Assembly: GCA_946480295.1 (NCBI GenBank)
Contig: CAMLIT010000002.1
Coordinates: forward strand, 1 to 64,000
DNA from: an uncultured Gemmatimonadota bacterium
GTDB lineage: Bacteria > Gemmatimonadota > Gemmatimonadetes > Gemmatimonadales > Gemmatimonadaceae
DNA: 64,000 nucleotides
Reading direction: 5' to 3'
Below the pieces are notes generated by a model. That model did no database searches. It was not told where the DNA came from and saw only the letters and a program-made list of their open reading frames with translations. Each line of letters starts with the position of its first letter. Within the stretch, counting starts at the first letter, position 1. Positions 27,579-36,684 of the stretch are shown in pieces. Both the position numbers and the translations under genes were made by a program.

Positions 27579-28850
27579 CTACTCGTGCCGCAGCGCCGCC
27601 ACGGGGTCGAGGCGCGCCGCGCGCACCGCCGGCAGCAGGCCGAAGAACACGCCGGTGAGCGCGCTCGCGCCGAGCGCCGAGAGCACCGCCGACATCGGCG
27701 TGCTCGCCGGGATGGACGGCCACTTCGCGTTGACCCCGAGCGCGAGGGCGATGCCGAGCAGGAGGCCGATCGTCGCACCGATCGAGGTGAGCGTCACTGC
27801 CTCGACGAGGAACTGCCAGAGGATCACGCCCCGCGTCGCGCCGAGCGCCTTGCGCACGCCGATCTCCCGCGTCCGCTCGGTCACGCTGATCATCATGATC
27901 GCGACCACGCCCACCCCGCCCACGAGCAGCCCGACCGACGAGAGCGCGATCCCGACGACGAAGAAGGTGCCGAAGAGCTGGTTGTAGATCTCCATCAACC
28001 GGTCCTGCGTCACGACCTCGAAGTTGTTCGGCTGCCCCGGCTTCAGTCCGCGGTGGGCGCGCAGCGCGGCGATGACCTCGTCGGTGGCGTCGGCGACGCT
28101 CACGCCGGTGCGCGGCTTGACGATGAGGCTCGTGCCGGGGACCCAGAGCTGCAGGTGCCGGCGCCCGCTCTCGAAGGGGACGATCGCCTTCGGCGAGTCG
28201 CCGCCCCCCGCCGAGGTGGGCGTGCCCATCGGGCTGCCGGTGTAGTGGTACAGGCCGATCACCGTGAAGGGGACGCCGTTGATCGTGACCTGCTTGTCCA
28301 CGGGATCGGAGTCGCCGAACAGCTTGTCCGCGAGCTGTTCGTTGACGATCACGACGCGCGCTCCCGTCGCGTTCTCGGCGTAGGTGAAGCTGCGCCCCGG
28401 GTAGATGTCGCCCCCGTCCACGTCGGTCCAGTTGGGCGTGTAGACGTCGGTCGGCGCGGGGAGCTGCCGGTCGGCGTACTTGTACGTGCAGTAGGTCGAG
28501 ATGTGCGCGGTCACCGCCTCGATGTCCGGAAGCGCCTGCAGCGTCTGGATCTCGTCCATCGTGATCGGCGGGTTGCGCCGCCAGACGCAGGTCTCGTCGC
28601 TCCCGTCGCAGAACTCGCGCGTCCCCACGGGGCGGCGGTAGATGAAGAACGAGGTGGGCCCGGCCGCCTCGACGTCGCGCGCGAAGCTCTCGTTGATGCC
28701 GTGCACGACGGACGACATGGCGACGACCACGAAGACGCCGATGGCGACCCCGACGATCGTCAGCCCCGCCCGGACGCGGTTCGCGCGGATCGCGTCGAGC
28801 GCGATCCCCACCCCCTCGAACGCCTGGACGTATCCCGACAGGATGCTCAT
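27579..28850 (-). CDS. ABC transporter permease, MacB/FtsX type (pair 2, second)
   Basis: 423 residues. N-terminal TM RAGLTIVGVAIGVFVVVAMSSV, extracytoplasmic domain, three C-terminal TMs, and SVTERTREIGVRKALGATRGVI. Early in the periplasmic domain is CDGSDETCVWRRNPP: two cysteines six residues apart followed by W-R-x-N-P-P. The same pattern occurs in the permease at 30247 and not in the one at 21458, suggesting a disulfide-closed loop in a duplicated pair. It starts four bases after the permease at 28855 stops. Confidence 0.9.
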   Translation of the reverse strand: MSILSGYVQAFEGVGIALDAIRANRVRAGLTIVGVAIGVFVVVAMSSVVHGINESFARDVEAAGPTSFFIYRRPVGTREFCDGSDETCVWRRNPPITMDEIQTLQALPDIEAVTAHISTYCTYKYADRQLPAPTDVYTPNWTDVDGGDIYPGRSFTYAENATGARVVIVNEQLADKLFGDSDPVDKQVTINGVPFTVIGLYHYTGSPMGTPTSAGGGDSPKAIVPFESGRRHLQLWVPGTSLIVKPRTGVSVADATDEVIAALRAHRGLKPGQPNNFEVVTQDRLMEIYNQLFGTFFVVGIALSSVGLLVGGVGVVAIMMISVTERTREIGVRKALGATRGVILWQFLVEAVTLTSIGATIGLLLGIALALGVNAKWPSIPASTPMSAVLSALGASALTGVFFGLLPAVRAARLDPVAALRHE

Positions 28851-28854
28851 GCCG

Positions 28855-30093
28855 TCACTCCTGGCGCAGCGCCTCGATCGGGTCGAGCCGCGCCGCGCGC
28901 CGGGCGGGATAGACGCCGGAGACGATCCCCACGCTCGTGCCGAGCAGCGTGGCGACGACGAGCGACCAGGGGGCGACGCTCGCCGGCAGCGGCGTCTTCC
29001 ACGAGATCACCTTCGCGGCGAGGATGCCGAGCGCGATGCCGATCACCGCGCCGGCGGTGCTCAACGTCGCGCTCTCCACGAGGAACTGCATGAGGATGTC
29101 GCGGCGGCGTGCGCCGATCGACTTGCGGATCCCGATCTCGTGCGTGCGCTCGGCCACGGAGACGAGCATGATGTTCATGATGACCAGGCCGCCGACGATC
29201 AGCCCGATCGCCGGGAGCGCCGTGCCGGCGATCGTCATGACGTGCTTGACCTTCTCGAAGAAGGTGAGCGCGGAGGCGGAGGTCTCCATGACGAAGTTGT
29301 CGCGCTGCGCCGGGTGGAGATGCCGCGCGGCGCGCAGCACCTCGCGCGTCGTCTCCATCGCGTCGGAGAGCGCGACGGGATCGGGCGCCTGGACGAGCAT
29401 GCCGTCGACGTCGCCGCGCGGATTCGTCAGGTGGTGCAGGGGCGAGCGGTACGGCGCGACGGCGATGCGGTCGAGCGAGATCCCGAACAGGCTCCCCTGG
29501 TGGGCGATGACCCCGATCACCTGGTACGGCAGCCCACGGATGCGCAGCGCGCGACCGACGGGGTCGAGGCCGGGGAAGAACTGCTTCGCGACCTCGTCCC
29601 CGATGACGAGCACGGGGGTGCCGAGCGCGAGCTCCTGCGCGGTGAAGGCGCGCCCCTGGGCGATGTCGTAGCTCTTGATCGCCAGGTAGTCGCCGTCCAC
29701 CGCGTGCGCCTCGATCTGCCGCGGACGCGAGTAGGGCGAGGTGGCGACGAGGTTCTCCTGGCTCTCCACCGCCCAGCGCAGCCCCGGCGGGAGCGCGTGC
29801 TGCACGAGCTGCACGTCGCTCATGTACACGCGCGGCCGGCGCTGCCACTCCCGCCACTCGTCCATCGTCGTGTTGTTGCCGAACCACGGGAAGCGGCGAA
29901 GGGTGAAGGTGTTCGCCCCGAGCACGCGCCCCATGAAGTCGTGCTCCACGTAGTCGCTCATCCCCTGCACGATCGAGACGACGGCGATGAGGAACATCAC
30001 GCCGATCGTGACGCCGAGGAGCGTGAAGAAGCTCTTCAGCTTCTGCACCCGGATCTGCGCGAGGGCGATGGCGAGGGCTTCGAGGAAGAGCAT
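28855..30093 (-). CDS. ABC transporter permease, MacB/FtsX type (pair 2, first)
   Basis: 412 residues, subtype with basic N-terminus (IRVQKLKSFFTLLGVTIGVMFLIAVVSI), periplasmic domain, and SVAERTHEIGIRKSIGARRRDI before the last TMs; ends PARRAARLDPIEALRQE. Close in sequence to the permease at 31500 (shared KLKSFFTL, FLIAVVSIVQGM, EWREWQRRP), so pairs 2 and 3 appear to be a duplication. Followed by its partner at 28850. A repeat element separates it from pair 3. Confidence 0.9.
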   Translation of the reverse strand: MLFLEALAIALAQIRVQKLKSFFTLLGVTIGVMFLIAVVSIVQGMSDYVEHDFMGRVLGANTFTLRRFPWFGNNTTMDEWREWQRRPRVYMSDVQLVQHALPPGLRWAVESQENLVATSPYSRPRQIEAHAVDGDYLAIKSYDIAQGRAFTAQELALGTPVLVIGDEVAKQFFPGLDPVGRALRIRGLPYQVIGVIAHQGSLFGISLDRIAVAPYRSPLHHLTNPRGDVDGMLVQAPDPVALSDAMETTREVLRAARHLHPAQRDNFVMETSASALTFFEKVKHVMTIAGTALPAIGLIVGGLVIMNIMLVSVAERTHEIGIRKSIGARRRDILMQFLVESATLSTAGAVIGIALGILAAKVISWKTPLPASVAPWSLVVATLLGTSVGIVSGVYPARRAARLDPIEALRQE

Positions 30094-30246
30094 CGCGGGA
30101 CGAGGGACGAGGGACGCGCCAGTCCGTTACTGGTCGTTGGTCATTGGTTCCTGGCAAGCCGCTCGTGATGTCACCAGGTGCATCCCGAGGCTGGCCAATG
30201 ACGAAGGACCAATGACCAACCACGTCGTTCCGCCTCCCGCGTCCCG
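30094..30246. repeat. Heptad-flanked palindromic element, copy C
   Basis: Left arm GGGACGA heptads (30096-30119), palindrome (about 30124-30230; TGGTCGTTGGTCATTGG against CCAATGACGAAGGACCAAT, with CTGGCAAGCC and GGCTGGCCA words inside), right arm CCTCCCGCGTCCCG (30231-30246). It abuts the stop codon of the permease at 30247, exactly as copy B abuts the permease at 21458. Confidence 0.85.
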
Positions 30247-31497
30247 CTACTCGTACCTGAGCGCCTCCACCGGATCCAGCCGCGCTGCCCGAAAGGCGGG
30301 GAGCAGGCCGAAGATGATCCCGGCGAGCGCGCTCGCCGTCAGCGCGGCCACGATCGCCAGCGGTGGCGTCGCCGCCTGCACCGGGGTCCACGTGCGCACC
30401 GCCCACGTGAGCAGCCCGCCGACCCCGAGCCCGAGCACGGCGCCCACCGTCGTCAGCGTCGCCGCCTCGACGAGGAACTGCCAGAGGATCGTCGCCCGCG
30501 TCGCGCCGAGCGCCTTGCGCACGCCGATCTCGCGCGTCCGCTCCGTCACGCTGATCATCATGATCGCGATCACGCCGACGCCGCCGACGAGCAGCCCGAC
30601 CGCCGACAGCGTGATCATCACGAGGAAGAACACGCCGACGATCCGGTTGTACAGCTGCATGATCTTCTCGGGCGTCGACGTGAAGAAGTCGTTCACCTGG
30701 CCGGCGCGCAGGTGGCGCACCGTGCGCAGCGTCGTGATCACCTCGTCCATCGCCGCGTCGCGCCCGACGCCGTCGCGCGGCTTCACCGTCATGTCCATCC
30801 AGCGCGTGCCGACGTTGAGCCGGCGGTACGCGGTGAGGAAGGGAACCACGGCCTTGCCCTTGTCCCCACTGTCGAACGCGTTCACGAGGGGATGATAGAC
30901 GCCGATGACCGTGAACTCCTGCCCGCCGAGGCGCACGCTCTTGCCGACGGGATCCTCGCCGAGGAAGAGCTTGTCCACGATCTTGCCGTTGACGAGGACG
31001 ACGTTGCTCCCCGTCTCGTTCTCCATCGCGGTGAAATCGCGGCCGGAGACGATGTCGCCCCCGTTGACCGTGATCCAGCCCGGCGTCATCGCCTCGAGCG
31101 TGACCGACGGCAGCTCGCGGTCGGCGAACTTGATCGACGCCGAGCTGCCGATGTGCGCCGTCACGCTCTGGATGTCGGGGAGCCGGGCGATGTCGTTGGC
31201 CTGCGTGATCGTCAGCGGCGGATTGTGCCGCCAGGGGCAGCTGTCGGCGGAACCGTTGCAGTTGTTCATCTCCGCCGGCCAGCGCGTGATGAAGAACGTC
31301 GTCGGCCCGGCGGCGGCGATGGACTTCGTCACGCCCTCGTTGATGCCGTGCACGGCGGCCGCCATCACGGTGACGACGAACACGCCGACGGCGATGCCGA
31401 GGATCGTGAGCCCGGCGCGTACCTTGTTCGTGCGGATCGCGTCGAAGGCGATGCGGATGCCCTCGAAGAGGCCGTAGAGACGCGTGCCGATGGACAT
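30247..31497 (-). CDS. ABC transporter permease, MacB/FtsX type (pair 3, second)
   Basis: 416 residues from ATG 31497. N-terminal TM RAGLTILGIAVGVFVVTVMAAAV, periplasmic domain containing CNGSADSCPWRHNPP (the paired-cysteine loop shared with the permease at 27579), three C-terminal TMs and SVTERTREIGVRKALGATRATI. It starts two bases after the preceding permease stop. Probably forms a heterodimer with its partner; that is inference from strict pairing. Confidence 0.9.
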   Translation of the reverse strand: MSIGTRLYGLFEGIRIAFDAIRTNKVRAGLTILGIAVGVFVVTVMAAAVHGINEGVTKSIAAAGPTTFFITRWPAEMNNCNGSADSCPWRHNPPLTITQANDIARLPDIQSVTAHIGSSASIKFADRELPSVTLEAMTPGWITVNGGDIVSGRDFTAMENETGSNVVLVNGKIVDKLFLGEDPVGKSVRLGGQEFTVIGVYHPLVNAFDSGDKGKAVVPFLTAYRRLNVGTRWMDMTVKPRDGVGRDAAMDEVITTLRTVRHLRAGQVNDFFTSTPEKIMQLYNRIVGVFFLVMITLSAVGLLVGGVGVIAIMMISVTERTREIGVRKALGATRATILWQFLVEAATLTTVGAVLGLGVGGLLTWAVRTWTPVQAATPPLAIVAALTASALAGIIFGLLPAFRAARLDPVEALRYE

Positions 31498-31499
31498 GG

Positions 31500-32741
31500 T
31501 CAGTCCGCCCGGATGGCGAGGATGGGGTCGAGCCGCGCCGCGCGGCTCGCCGGGTAGGCGCCGGCGATGATCCCCACGCCGGCGCCGATCCCCACGGCGA
31601 GCGCGATCGACCAGGGCGCCACCGCGGCGGGCAGCGGCGAGATCGCGGCGACGAGCTGCGACAGCCCGATGCCGAGGCCGACGCCGATCAGCGCGCCGAC
31701 GGAGCTCAGCGTCGCGCTCTCGATGAGGAACTGCGCGAGGATGTCGCGCCGCCGCGCGCCGAGCGACTTGCGGATCCCGATCTCCCGCGTGCGCTCCGCC
31801 ACCGCGACGAGCATGATGTTCATGATCACGATCGCGCCGACGACGAGCCCGATCGCCGGCAGCGCGATCCCGGCGATGACGAGGTACTTCTTGATCGTCA
31901 TCCACTGGGCGAGCGCCGTCTCGGAGCTCTCGAAGACGAAGTCGTCCTTCTCCGCCGGGCGCAGGTGGTGGCGCCGGCGCATGACCTCGCGCACGACCTC
32001 CTCGAGCGGCTGGAACGCGGCCGGCGTGGGTGCCTGGACCACCACCCCGTAGAGATTGTTGCGCGCGTGCGTGAGGCGCGACATCTCCGAGTGGAAGGGC
32101 GCAATCACCTGCCGGTCGAGGGAGAGGCCGAAGACGGTGCCCTGCGTCTCGAGGACGCCGATCACCTGGAAGGGGAAGCGGTTGATGCGGATCTCGCGCC
32201 CGAGCGGGTCGAGGTTCGGGAAGTACCGGTCGGCGATCTCGGAGCCGATGACGATCACCGGCGCGCCGACCTGGTCGTCCTGCTCGGTGAAGACGCGCCC
32301 GCGCGTGACGCGGAGGTCCTTGATCCGGAAGTACTGCGGGGTCGCCGCCTCGGCCAGCACCTGCGGGCCGCCGTTCATCAATGGCGAGCTCGCCGACGCC
32401 CAGATCAGGTCGTGCATCGCCCACCGCGCGCCGTCGGGCAGCGCGTCGCGGATCGCCAACCCGTCCTCGATCGTGATCTTCGGCCGCCGCTGCCACTCCC
32501 GCCACTCCGCCTCGGTGACGTCGGTGTTGATGTCCGGGAAGCGGCGGACGTTGAAGGTGTTCACGCCGAGGAACTTCCCGGCGAAGTCCTCCTCGACGTA
32601 CCGCGCCATCCCCTGGACGATCGAGACGACGGCGATGAGGAAGGTGACGCTGATCATCACCCCGATCAGCGTGAAGAAGCTCTTCAGCTTCTGGACCCTG
32701 AGGGTACCGAGGGCGAGGCGGATGGCGTCCAGAAAGGGCAT
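31500..32741 (-). CDS. ABC transporter permease, MacB/FtsX type (pair 3, first)
   Basis: 413 residues. IRLALGTLRVQKLKSFFTLIGVMISVTFLIAVVSI at the N-terminus, periplasmic domain, SVTE replaced by AVAERTREIGIRKSLGARRRDI, and the end PASRAARLDPILAIRAD. First permease after the ATPase gene, from which it is separated by repeat element E (about 185 bases), so ATPase, adaptor and TolC may not be on the same transcript if that element terminates. Confidence 0.9.
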   Translation of the reverse strand: MPFLDAIRLALGTLRVQKLKSFFTLIGVMISVTFLIAVVSIVQGMARYVEEDFAGKFLGVNTFNVRRFPDINTDVTEAEWREWQRRPKITIEDGLAIRDALPDGARWAMHDLIWASASSPLMNGGPQVLAEAATPQYFRIKDLRVTRGRVFTEQDDQVGAPVIVIGSEIADRYFPNLDPLGREIRINRFPFQVIGVLETQGTVFGLSLDRQVIAPFHSEMSRLTHARNNLYGVVVQAPTPAAFQPLEEVVREVMRRRHHLRPAEKDDFVFESSETALAQWMTIKKYLVIAGIALPAIGLVVGAIVIMNIMLVAVAERTREIGIRKSLGARRRDILAQFLIESATLSSVGALIGVGLGIGLSQLVAAISPLPAAVAPWSIALAVGIGAGVGIIAGAYPASRAARLDPILAIRAD

Positions 32742-32744
32742 GGA

Positions 32745-32903
32745 ACCGGGGACGAGGGGCTCGGGAGTGTCGAGGGTCGAGGGTCGAGGGTCGAGAAACG
32801 CGGCGTGTGAGTGATGCAGGAATCAGGAGCTGGTCACGGCGTTGCTCTTTCCTGGTTCCTGTTCCTGCCCCTCTCGACCCTCGACCGTCGGCCCTCGGCC
32901 CTA
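32745..32903. repeat. Heptad-flanked palindromic element, copy E
   Basis: Left arm CGAGGGT heptads (about 32745-32797), short palindrome (about 32817-32867; CAGGAATCAGGAG against CTGGTTCCTGTTCCTG), right arm CCCTCGA/CCCTCGG heptads (about 32868-32903). Same architecture as B and C with a different heptad word and a different, shorter palindrome. It lies 23 bases beyond the ATPase stop codon. Confidence 0.8.
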
Positions 32904-32926
32904 CTACGGCGCCATGCGCCGCCGGG

Positions 32927-33724
32927 TTACATCCCGACCCGCGCCTTGAACGCTTCCCGGCGGTCGTCGGTCGACACGAGGCCGTCGCGCAGGACGACCA
33001 CGCGGCGGGCGTGGGCGGCGATGTCCGGCTCGTGCGTCACCATGATCACCGTCTGCCCCTGGTTCGCCAGCTCCTCGAAGACCTTCATGATCTCCTCCGA
33101 GGTCGCCGAGTCGAGGTTCCCGGTCGGCTCGTCGGCGAGCAGGATGGACGGCTCGTTCACGAGCGCGCGCGCGATGGCCACGCGCTGCCGCTGGCCGCCC
33201 GACAGCTCGTTTGGCCGGTGGTCCATGCGGTTGGTGAGCTGCACGCGGTCCAGCGCCTCCTTCGCTCGGCGCCGCCGCTCCTCCGACGAGATCCCCGCGT
33301 ACACCAGCGGCAGCTCCACGTTGTGCAGCGCCGTCGCCCGCGGGAGCAGGTTGAAGGTCTGGAAGACGAAGCCGATCTCCTTGTTCCGGATGCGCGCGAG
33401 CTGGTCGTCCGACATCGACGAGACCAGCGTCCCGTTCAGCCAGTACTCGCCTCCCGACGGGGTGTCCAGGCAGCCGATGATGTTCATCAGCGTGGACTTC
33501 CCCGAGCCGGAGGGGCCCATGATCGCCACGTACTCGTTGCGCCCGACCGCGAGGTCCACGCCGCGGAGCGCGTGCACCACCTCGCCCCCCATGTCGTAGT
33601 CGCGCCGGATGCCACGCGTCACGATCACCCACTTCCGGTCCGGCGCCGCGCCGGCGTTGGCGACGACGATCTCGCGTTCGGCGGTGGCGCCGAGGGGGGC
33701 TTCGGTGACGGTGTGCTGGCTCAC
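32927..33724 (-). CDS. ABC transporter ATP-binding protein, MacB/LolD type
   Basis: 265 residues. Walker [11 protein letters not shown]-loop [21 protein letters not shown] (typical of the MacB/LolD/FtsE group), signature [15 protein letters not shown], Walker [14 protein letters not shown]-loop VTHEP. The only ATPase near six separate permeases. Its ATG overlaps the stop of the adaptor gene by four bases, coupling it to the MacA-like protein, and the TolC-like gene is just upstream. It probably energises one or several of the permease pairs for efflux or periplasmic export. Confidence 0.95.
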   Translation of the reverse strand: MSQHTVTEAPLGATAEREIVVANAGAAPDRKWVIVTRGIRRDYDMGGEVVHALRGVDLAVGRNEYVAIMGPSGSGKSTLMNIIGCLDTPSGGEYWLNGTLVSSMSDDQLARIRNKEIGFVFQTFNLLPRATALHNVELPLVYAGISSEERRRRAKEALDRVQLTNRMDHRPNELSGGQRQRVAIARALVNEPSILLADEPTGNLDSATSEEIMKVFEELANQGQTVIMVTHEPDIAAHARRVVVLRDGLVSTDDRREAFKARVGM

Positions 33725-35007
33725 GATTTGACTCCCGGCTTCTTGGCGTCGGTCTTCATCTCACGGACCAGGGCACCGTCCTTCAGCTCGCGAATCGCCT
33801 GGTAGGTGCCGGCCACGATCCGTTCTCCCTCGTTCAGCCCGGCGAGCACCTCGAAGTCCTTCTCACCGGCTATCCCTACCTTTACGGGCCGGAACGCCAC
33901 TTTGTTGTCCTTGCCCACGACGAAGACCCCCTCGACGTCCTTCCTGCCGACGTCCTTCTTCGGCCGCGGCTTGCCCAGACCCACCGCGGTGTCGCCCTGG
34001 GTCAGGTCCTGGTTCTCGCGCACGGTCAGCGCGATGATCGGGATCGCCAGCGCGTTCTTCCGCGTGTCGGTGATGATCTTCGCCGTCGCCGAGAAGTCGG
34101 GGCGCGTCTCCGGCGGCACGTTCAGCAGCTGCACGGTGACCTCGTAGTCCACCGCCTGGTCGGTGCTCGACGACGTCGCGACTCCCGCCTGCTGCACGGA
34201 GCTGTTCGAGATCTTCGTCACCCGGCCGAGGAAGGTCGTGTCGGGGAACGCGTCCACCTGCACCACCGCCGAGTCGCCGAGCTTGATGCGGGCGACGTCG
34301 GTCTCGTCCACCTTCACCTTCGTCTCGATCACGGACATGTCGCTGATCGTGAGGAGCGTCGCCGCGTCCTTGTTCAGCGTCCCCATGATCGCCGTCTCGC
34401 CGTTCTCGACGTTCAGCCGCGTGATGCGGCCGGCCATCGGCGCGTAGATCGTCGTCTTGCCGAGCGCCGTCTGCGCGTCGCGCACCGAGGCGACGGCCTG
34501 CGCGACGGAGAACTTCGCCGACTCGGCCAGCGCCTGGTTGACCTCGACGGCGGTCTTGAGCTGCTCCATCTGCTCGTCGGACATGAGCTGCGGGTTGGCC
34601 TTCTTGATCGCCGCCGAGCGCTCGTAGTTCTTCTGCGCCTGGATCAGGTTGGCCCGGGCCTGCGCCTCCTGGGCGCGCGCCGAGGCGAGCCCCGCTTCCG
34701 CCCGATCGACCGCCGCCTGCGCCTGCTGCGGGTCGATCTGGAGCAGGAACTGCCCCTTGCTCACCATCTGCCCCTCCTTCACCGCCAGCTTCACGATCTT
34801 GCCGGAGATGTCGGAGCTCACGTCCACCTTGGTCTGCGGGCTCACCTGCCCGCTCGCCGTGACCGACGCGACGAGGTCGCGCCGCTGCACCGGCTCGATC
34901 CGGACCTCCACCGCCTTGTTCCCGCGCTTGGCCGCCGTCAGGACGACGACGCCCACGACGACGATCGCCAGGACGCCGGCCACGGACCATTTCGCACGCT
35001 TGCTCAT
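33721..35007 (-). CDS. Periplasmic adaptor subunit, MacA/HlyD family
   Basis: 428 residues. N-terminal TM/signal ([20 protein letters not shown]), lipoyl-like half ([45 protein letters not shown]), a helical hairpin (about 95-180, Ala/Gln-rich), second lipoyl half and beta-barrel ([36 protein letters not shown]), and membrane-proximal domain. It bridges the inner-membrane permease and TolC. It sits between the TolC gene (15 bases) and the ATPase gene (overlap). Confidence 0.94.
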   Translation of the reverse strand: MSKRAKWSVAGVLAIVVVGVVVLTAAKRGNKAVEVRIEPVQRRDLVASVTASGQVSPQTKVDVSSDISGKIVKLAVKEGQMVSKGQFLLQIDPQQAQAAVDRAEAGLASARAQEAQARANLIQAQKNYERSAAIKKANPQLMSDEQMEQLKTAVEVNQALAESAKFSVAQAVASVRDAQTALGKTTIYAPMAGRITRLNVENGETAIMGTLNKDAATLLTISDMSVIETKVKVDETDVARIKLGDSAVVQVDAFPDTTFLGRVTKISNSSVQQAGVATSSSTDQAVDYEVTVQLLNVPPETRPDFSATAKIITDTRKNALAIPIIALTVRENQDLTQGDTAVGLGKPRPKKDVGRKDVEGVFVVGKDNKVAFRPVKVGIAGEKDFEVLAGLNEGERIVAGTYQAIRELKDGALVREMKTDAKKPGVKS

Positions 35008-35022
35008 TCGGGCCTCTCTTGG

Positions 35023-36564
35023 TCAGCGGAGGGGACGCCCCACGGCGCTCTCCAGCGCCGCGAACGCCTTGTGGTAGTCGTAGATCGAGTTGATGCGGTC
35101 GAGCTGCGCCTGCTCGTAGGTGCCGCGCGAGGTCGTCACGTCGAGGAAGGTCGCCGCGCCCACCTTGTAGCGCTCCTCGGCGAACGCCAGCTCCTCGGCC
35201 GCCTTCTTCGCGTTCTGCTCCTGCAGCGCCACCGTGCGCGCCGCCGTCACGAGGTTCAGGTATGCCTGCGTGACGTCGGCGGTGAGCTGGAGCTCGCGCG
35301 CCCGCGTCGTGTACCGCGCGTTCGACTGGTCCACCTCGGCCGCCTCGATCCGCTGCTCGCGGCTGAAGTTGTCGAACACGGGGATGGACAGCATGGCGTT
35401 CACGGAGAACGGCGAGCGGGTGAAGCGGAAGGGGAACTGGTTGTTGCGGTCGCGGATGTCCTGCGCCATCTGCGGCGTGAACTGCAGCCCGTCGCAGTAC
35501 CCCGAGATGCTGCTCATGCCGAGCCGCGTGCGCATCGAGTCCGTCGTGAAGCACGACGACCGCTGGCCGACCATCGAGCTCTGCGCCTGCTGCACGAGGA
35601 AGTCGGAGTTCGTGTACTCGTACGCCTGGCCCCCCCAGCCGGTGGAGAGGCTGAGCGTGGGCGTGTACGCCGCCTGCGCGACGCGCACGCTGGCCCCGGT
35701 CGAGCGCTCGCGCATCCGCAGCGCCGTGAGCGCCGGGTTCTGCCGGCGCGCGACGGCCAGCACCGAGTCGAGCGTGAAGGTGGGCTGCGCCACCTGGAAC
35801 TGCGTCGTCAGCTTCACCGCCGGCGGCTGCGGGACCCCGAGCTGCTGGTACAGGCGCAGCCGCTGCACCTCGGTGTCGTTATGCGCGGAGAGCGCGGCGA
35901 CCTGCGCCTGGCCGAGGGCCACCTCGGCGCGCCGGATGTCGAGCAGCGTCCCCGAGCCCACCGCCGTCTTCGCCTTCGCGAGGTCGAGCTGCCCCTGCGC
36001 GACGCTGACGAGCGTGTCCTCGAGGCTCGCCTTCGCCTGCGCCTGGAGCACGGCGATGTACTGCTGGGTGACGGTCGCCCGCAGCAGCTCCGCGGCGCCG
36101 GTGACGTCCGCGTCCGCCGCGTCGCGGTTGGCCAGCGCCGCCCGGATCGCCGCCGGCGCGCCGGCGTTGATCGAGTAGCTCAACCCGAGGTTGTAGGTCG
36201 AGGCCAGCACGTCGGAGCTGTTGACGAAGGAGAGGCCGTTGAAGACCTGCTGGCCGCCCTGCTGGTAGCGGCTCGAGAACGACGCGTTCGCCGACGGCAG
36301 CAGCGTGCCGTAGGCGCTGCGAACCTGGGCGTCGGCGTTGCGCCGCCCGTTCGCCGTCTCGAGAAAGGACGGGTTGTTCCGTCGCGCGAGCGTGAGCGCG
36401 TCTTCGAGCGAGAGGGGCGTGCTGTCGACGCGCGCGGCGGGGGGCTGCGCGGCCGGCGTCTGCATGCCCGACGCGGGGGCGCCCGGCGCCGGTGCGGCGG
36501 GCACCTGTGCCGCGGCGAGCTGGCCGGCGGCCGCCACGAGCGCGAGGGACCTCGGGAATCGCAT
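35023..36564 (-). CDS. TolC-family outer membrane efflux protein
   Basis: 513 residues with a cleavable signal (MRFPRSLALVAAAGQLAAAQ) and a Pro/Ala-rich stretch to about residue 45. Two outer-membrane-efflux repeats follow: LSLEDALTLARRNNPSFLETANGRRNADAQVRSAYGTLLPS and, after the midpoint, TLDSVLAVARRQNPALTALRMRERSTGASVRVAQAAYTP. Alpha-helical barrel segments end in EELAFAEERYKVGAATFLDV. First gene of the tolC-macA-ATPase transcript; a terminator separates it from the gene upstream, so a promoter is expected within 36565-36640. Confidence 0.94.
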   Translation of the reverse strand: MRFPRSLALVAAAGQLAAAQVPAAPAPGAPASGMQTPAAQPPAARVDSTPLSLEDALTLARRNNPSFLETANGRRNADAQVRSAYGTLLPSANASFSSRYQQGGQQVFNGLSFVNSSDVLASTYNLGLSYSINAGAPAAIRAALANRDAADADVTGAAELLRATVTQQYIAVLQAQAKASLEDTLVSVAQGQLDLAKAKTAVGSGTLLDIRRAEVALGQAQVAALSAHNDTEVQRLRLYQQLGVPQPPAVKLTTQFQVAQPTFTLDSVLAVARRQNPALTALRMRERSTGASVRVAQAAYTPTLSLSTGWGGQAYEYTNSDFLVQQAQSSMVGQRSSCFTTDSMRTRLGMSSISGYCDGLQFTPQMAQDIRDRNNQFPFRFTRSPFSVNAMLSIPVFDNFSREQRIEAAEVDQSNARYTTRARELQLTADVTQAYLNLVTAARTVALQEQNAKKAAEELAFAEERYKVGAATFLDVTTSRGTYEQAQLDRINSIYDYHKAFAALESAVGRPLR

Positions 36565-36643
36565 CGGGAAGTCCTTGAGGAAGGGGTGTGCGGGCCGTAC
36601 GGCGGGGAGGGAGGCCGGGTTTCAGCACGTCCCCGGAAAACAC

Positions 36644-36675
36644 GACGCCCCGCGGCGTCGGGGCCGCGGGGCGTC
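36644..36675 (-). terminator. Intrinsic terminator after the secreted-protein gene
   Basis: A 13-bp perfect GC-rich stem (GACGCCCCGCGGC with GCCGCGGGGCGTC, 6-base loop). On the minus strand it is followed by GTGTTTTCC, giving a short U-tract. It lies ten bases past the stop at 36685 and ends the creatininase-secreted protein transcript before tolC. Confidence 0.8.
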
Positions 36676-36684
36676 GCAGGCTGG

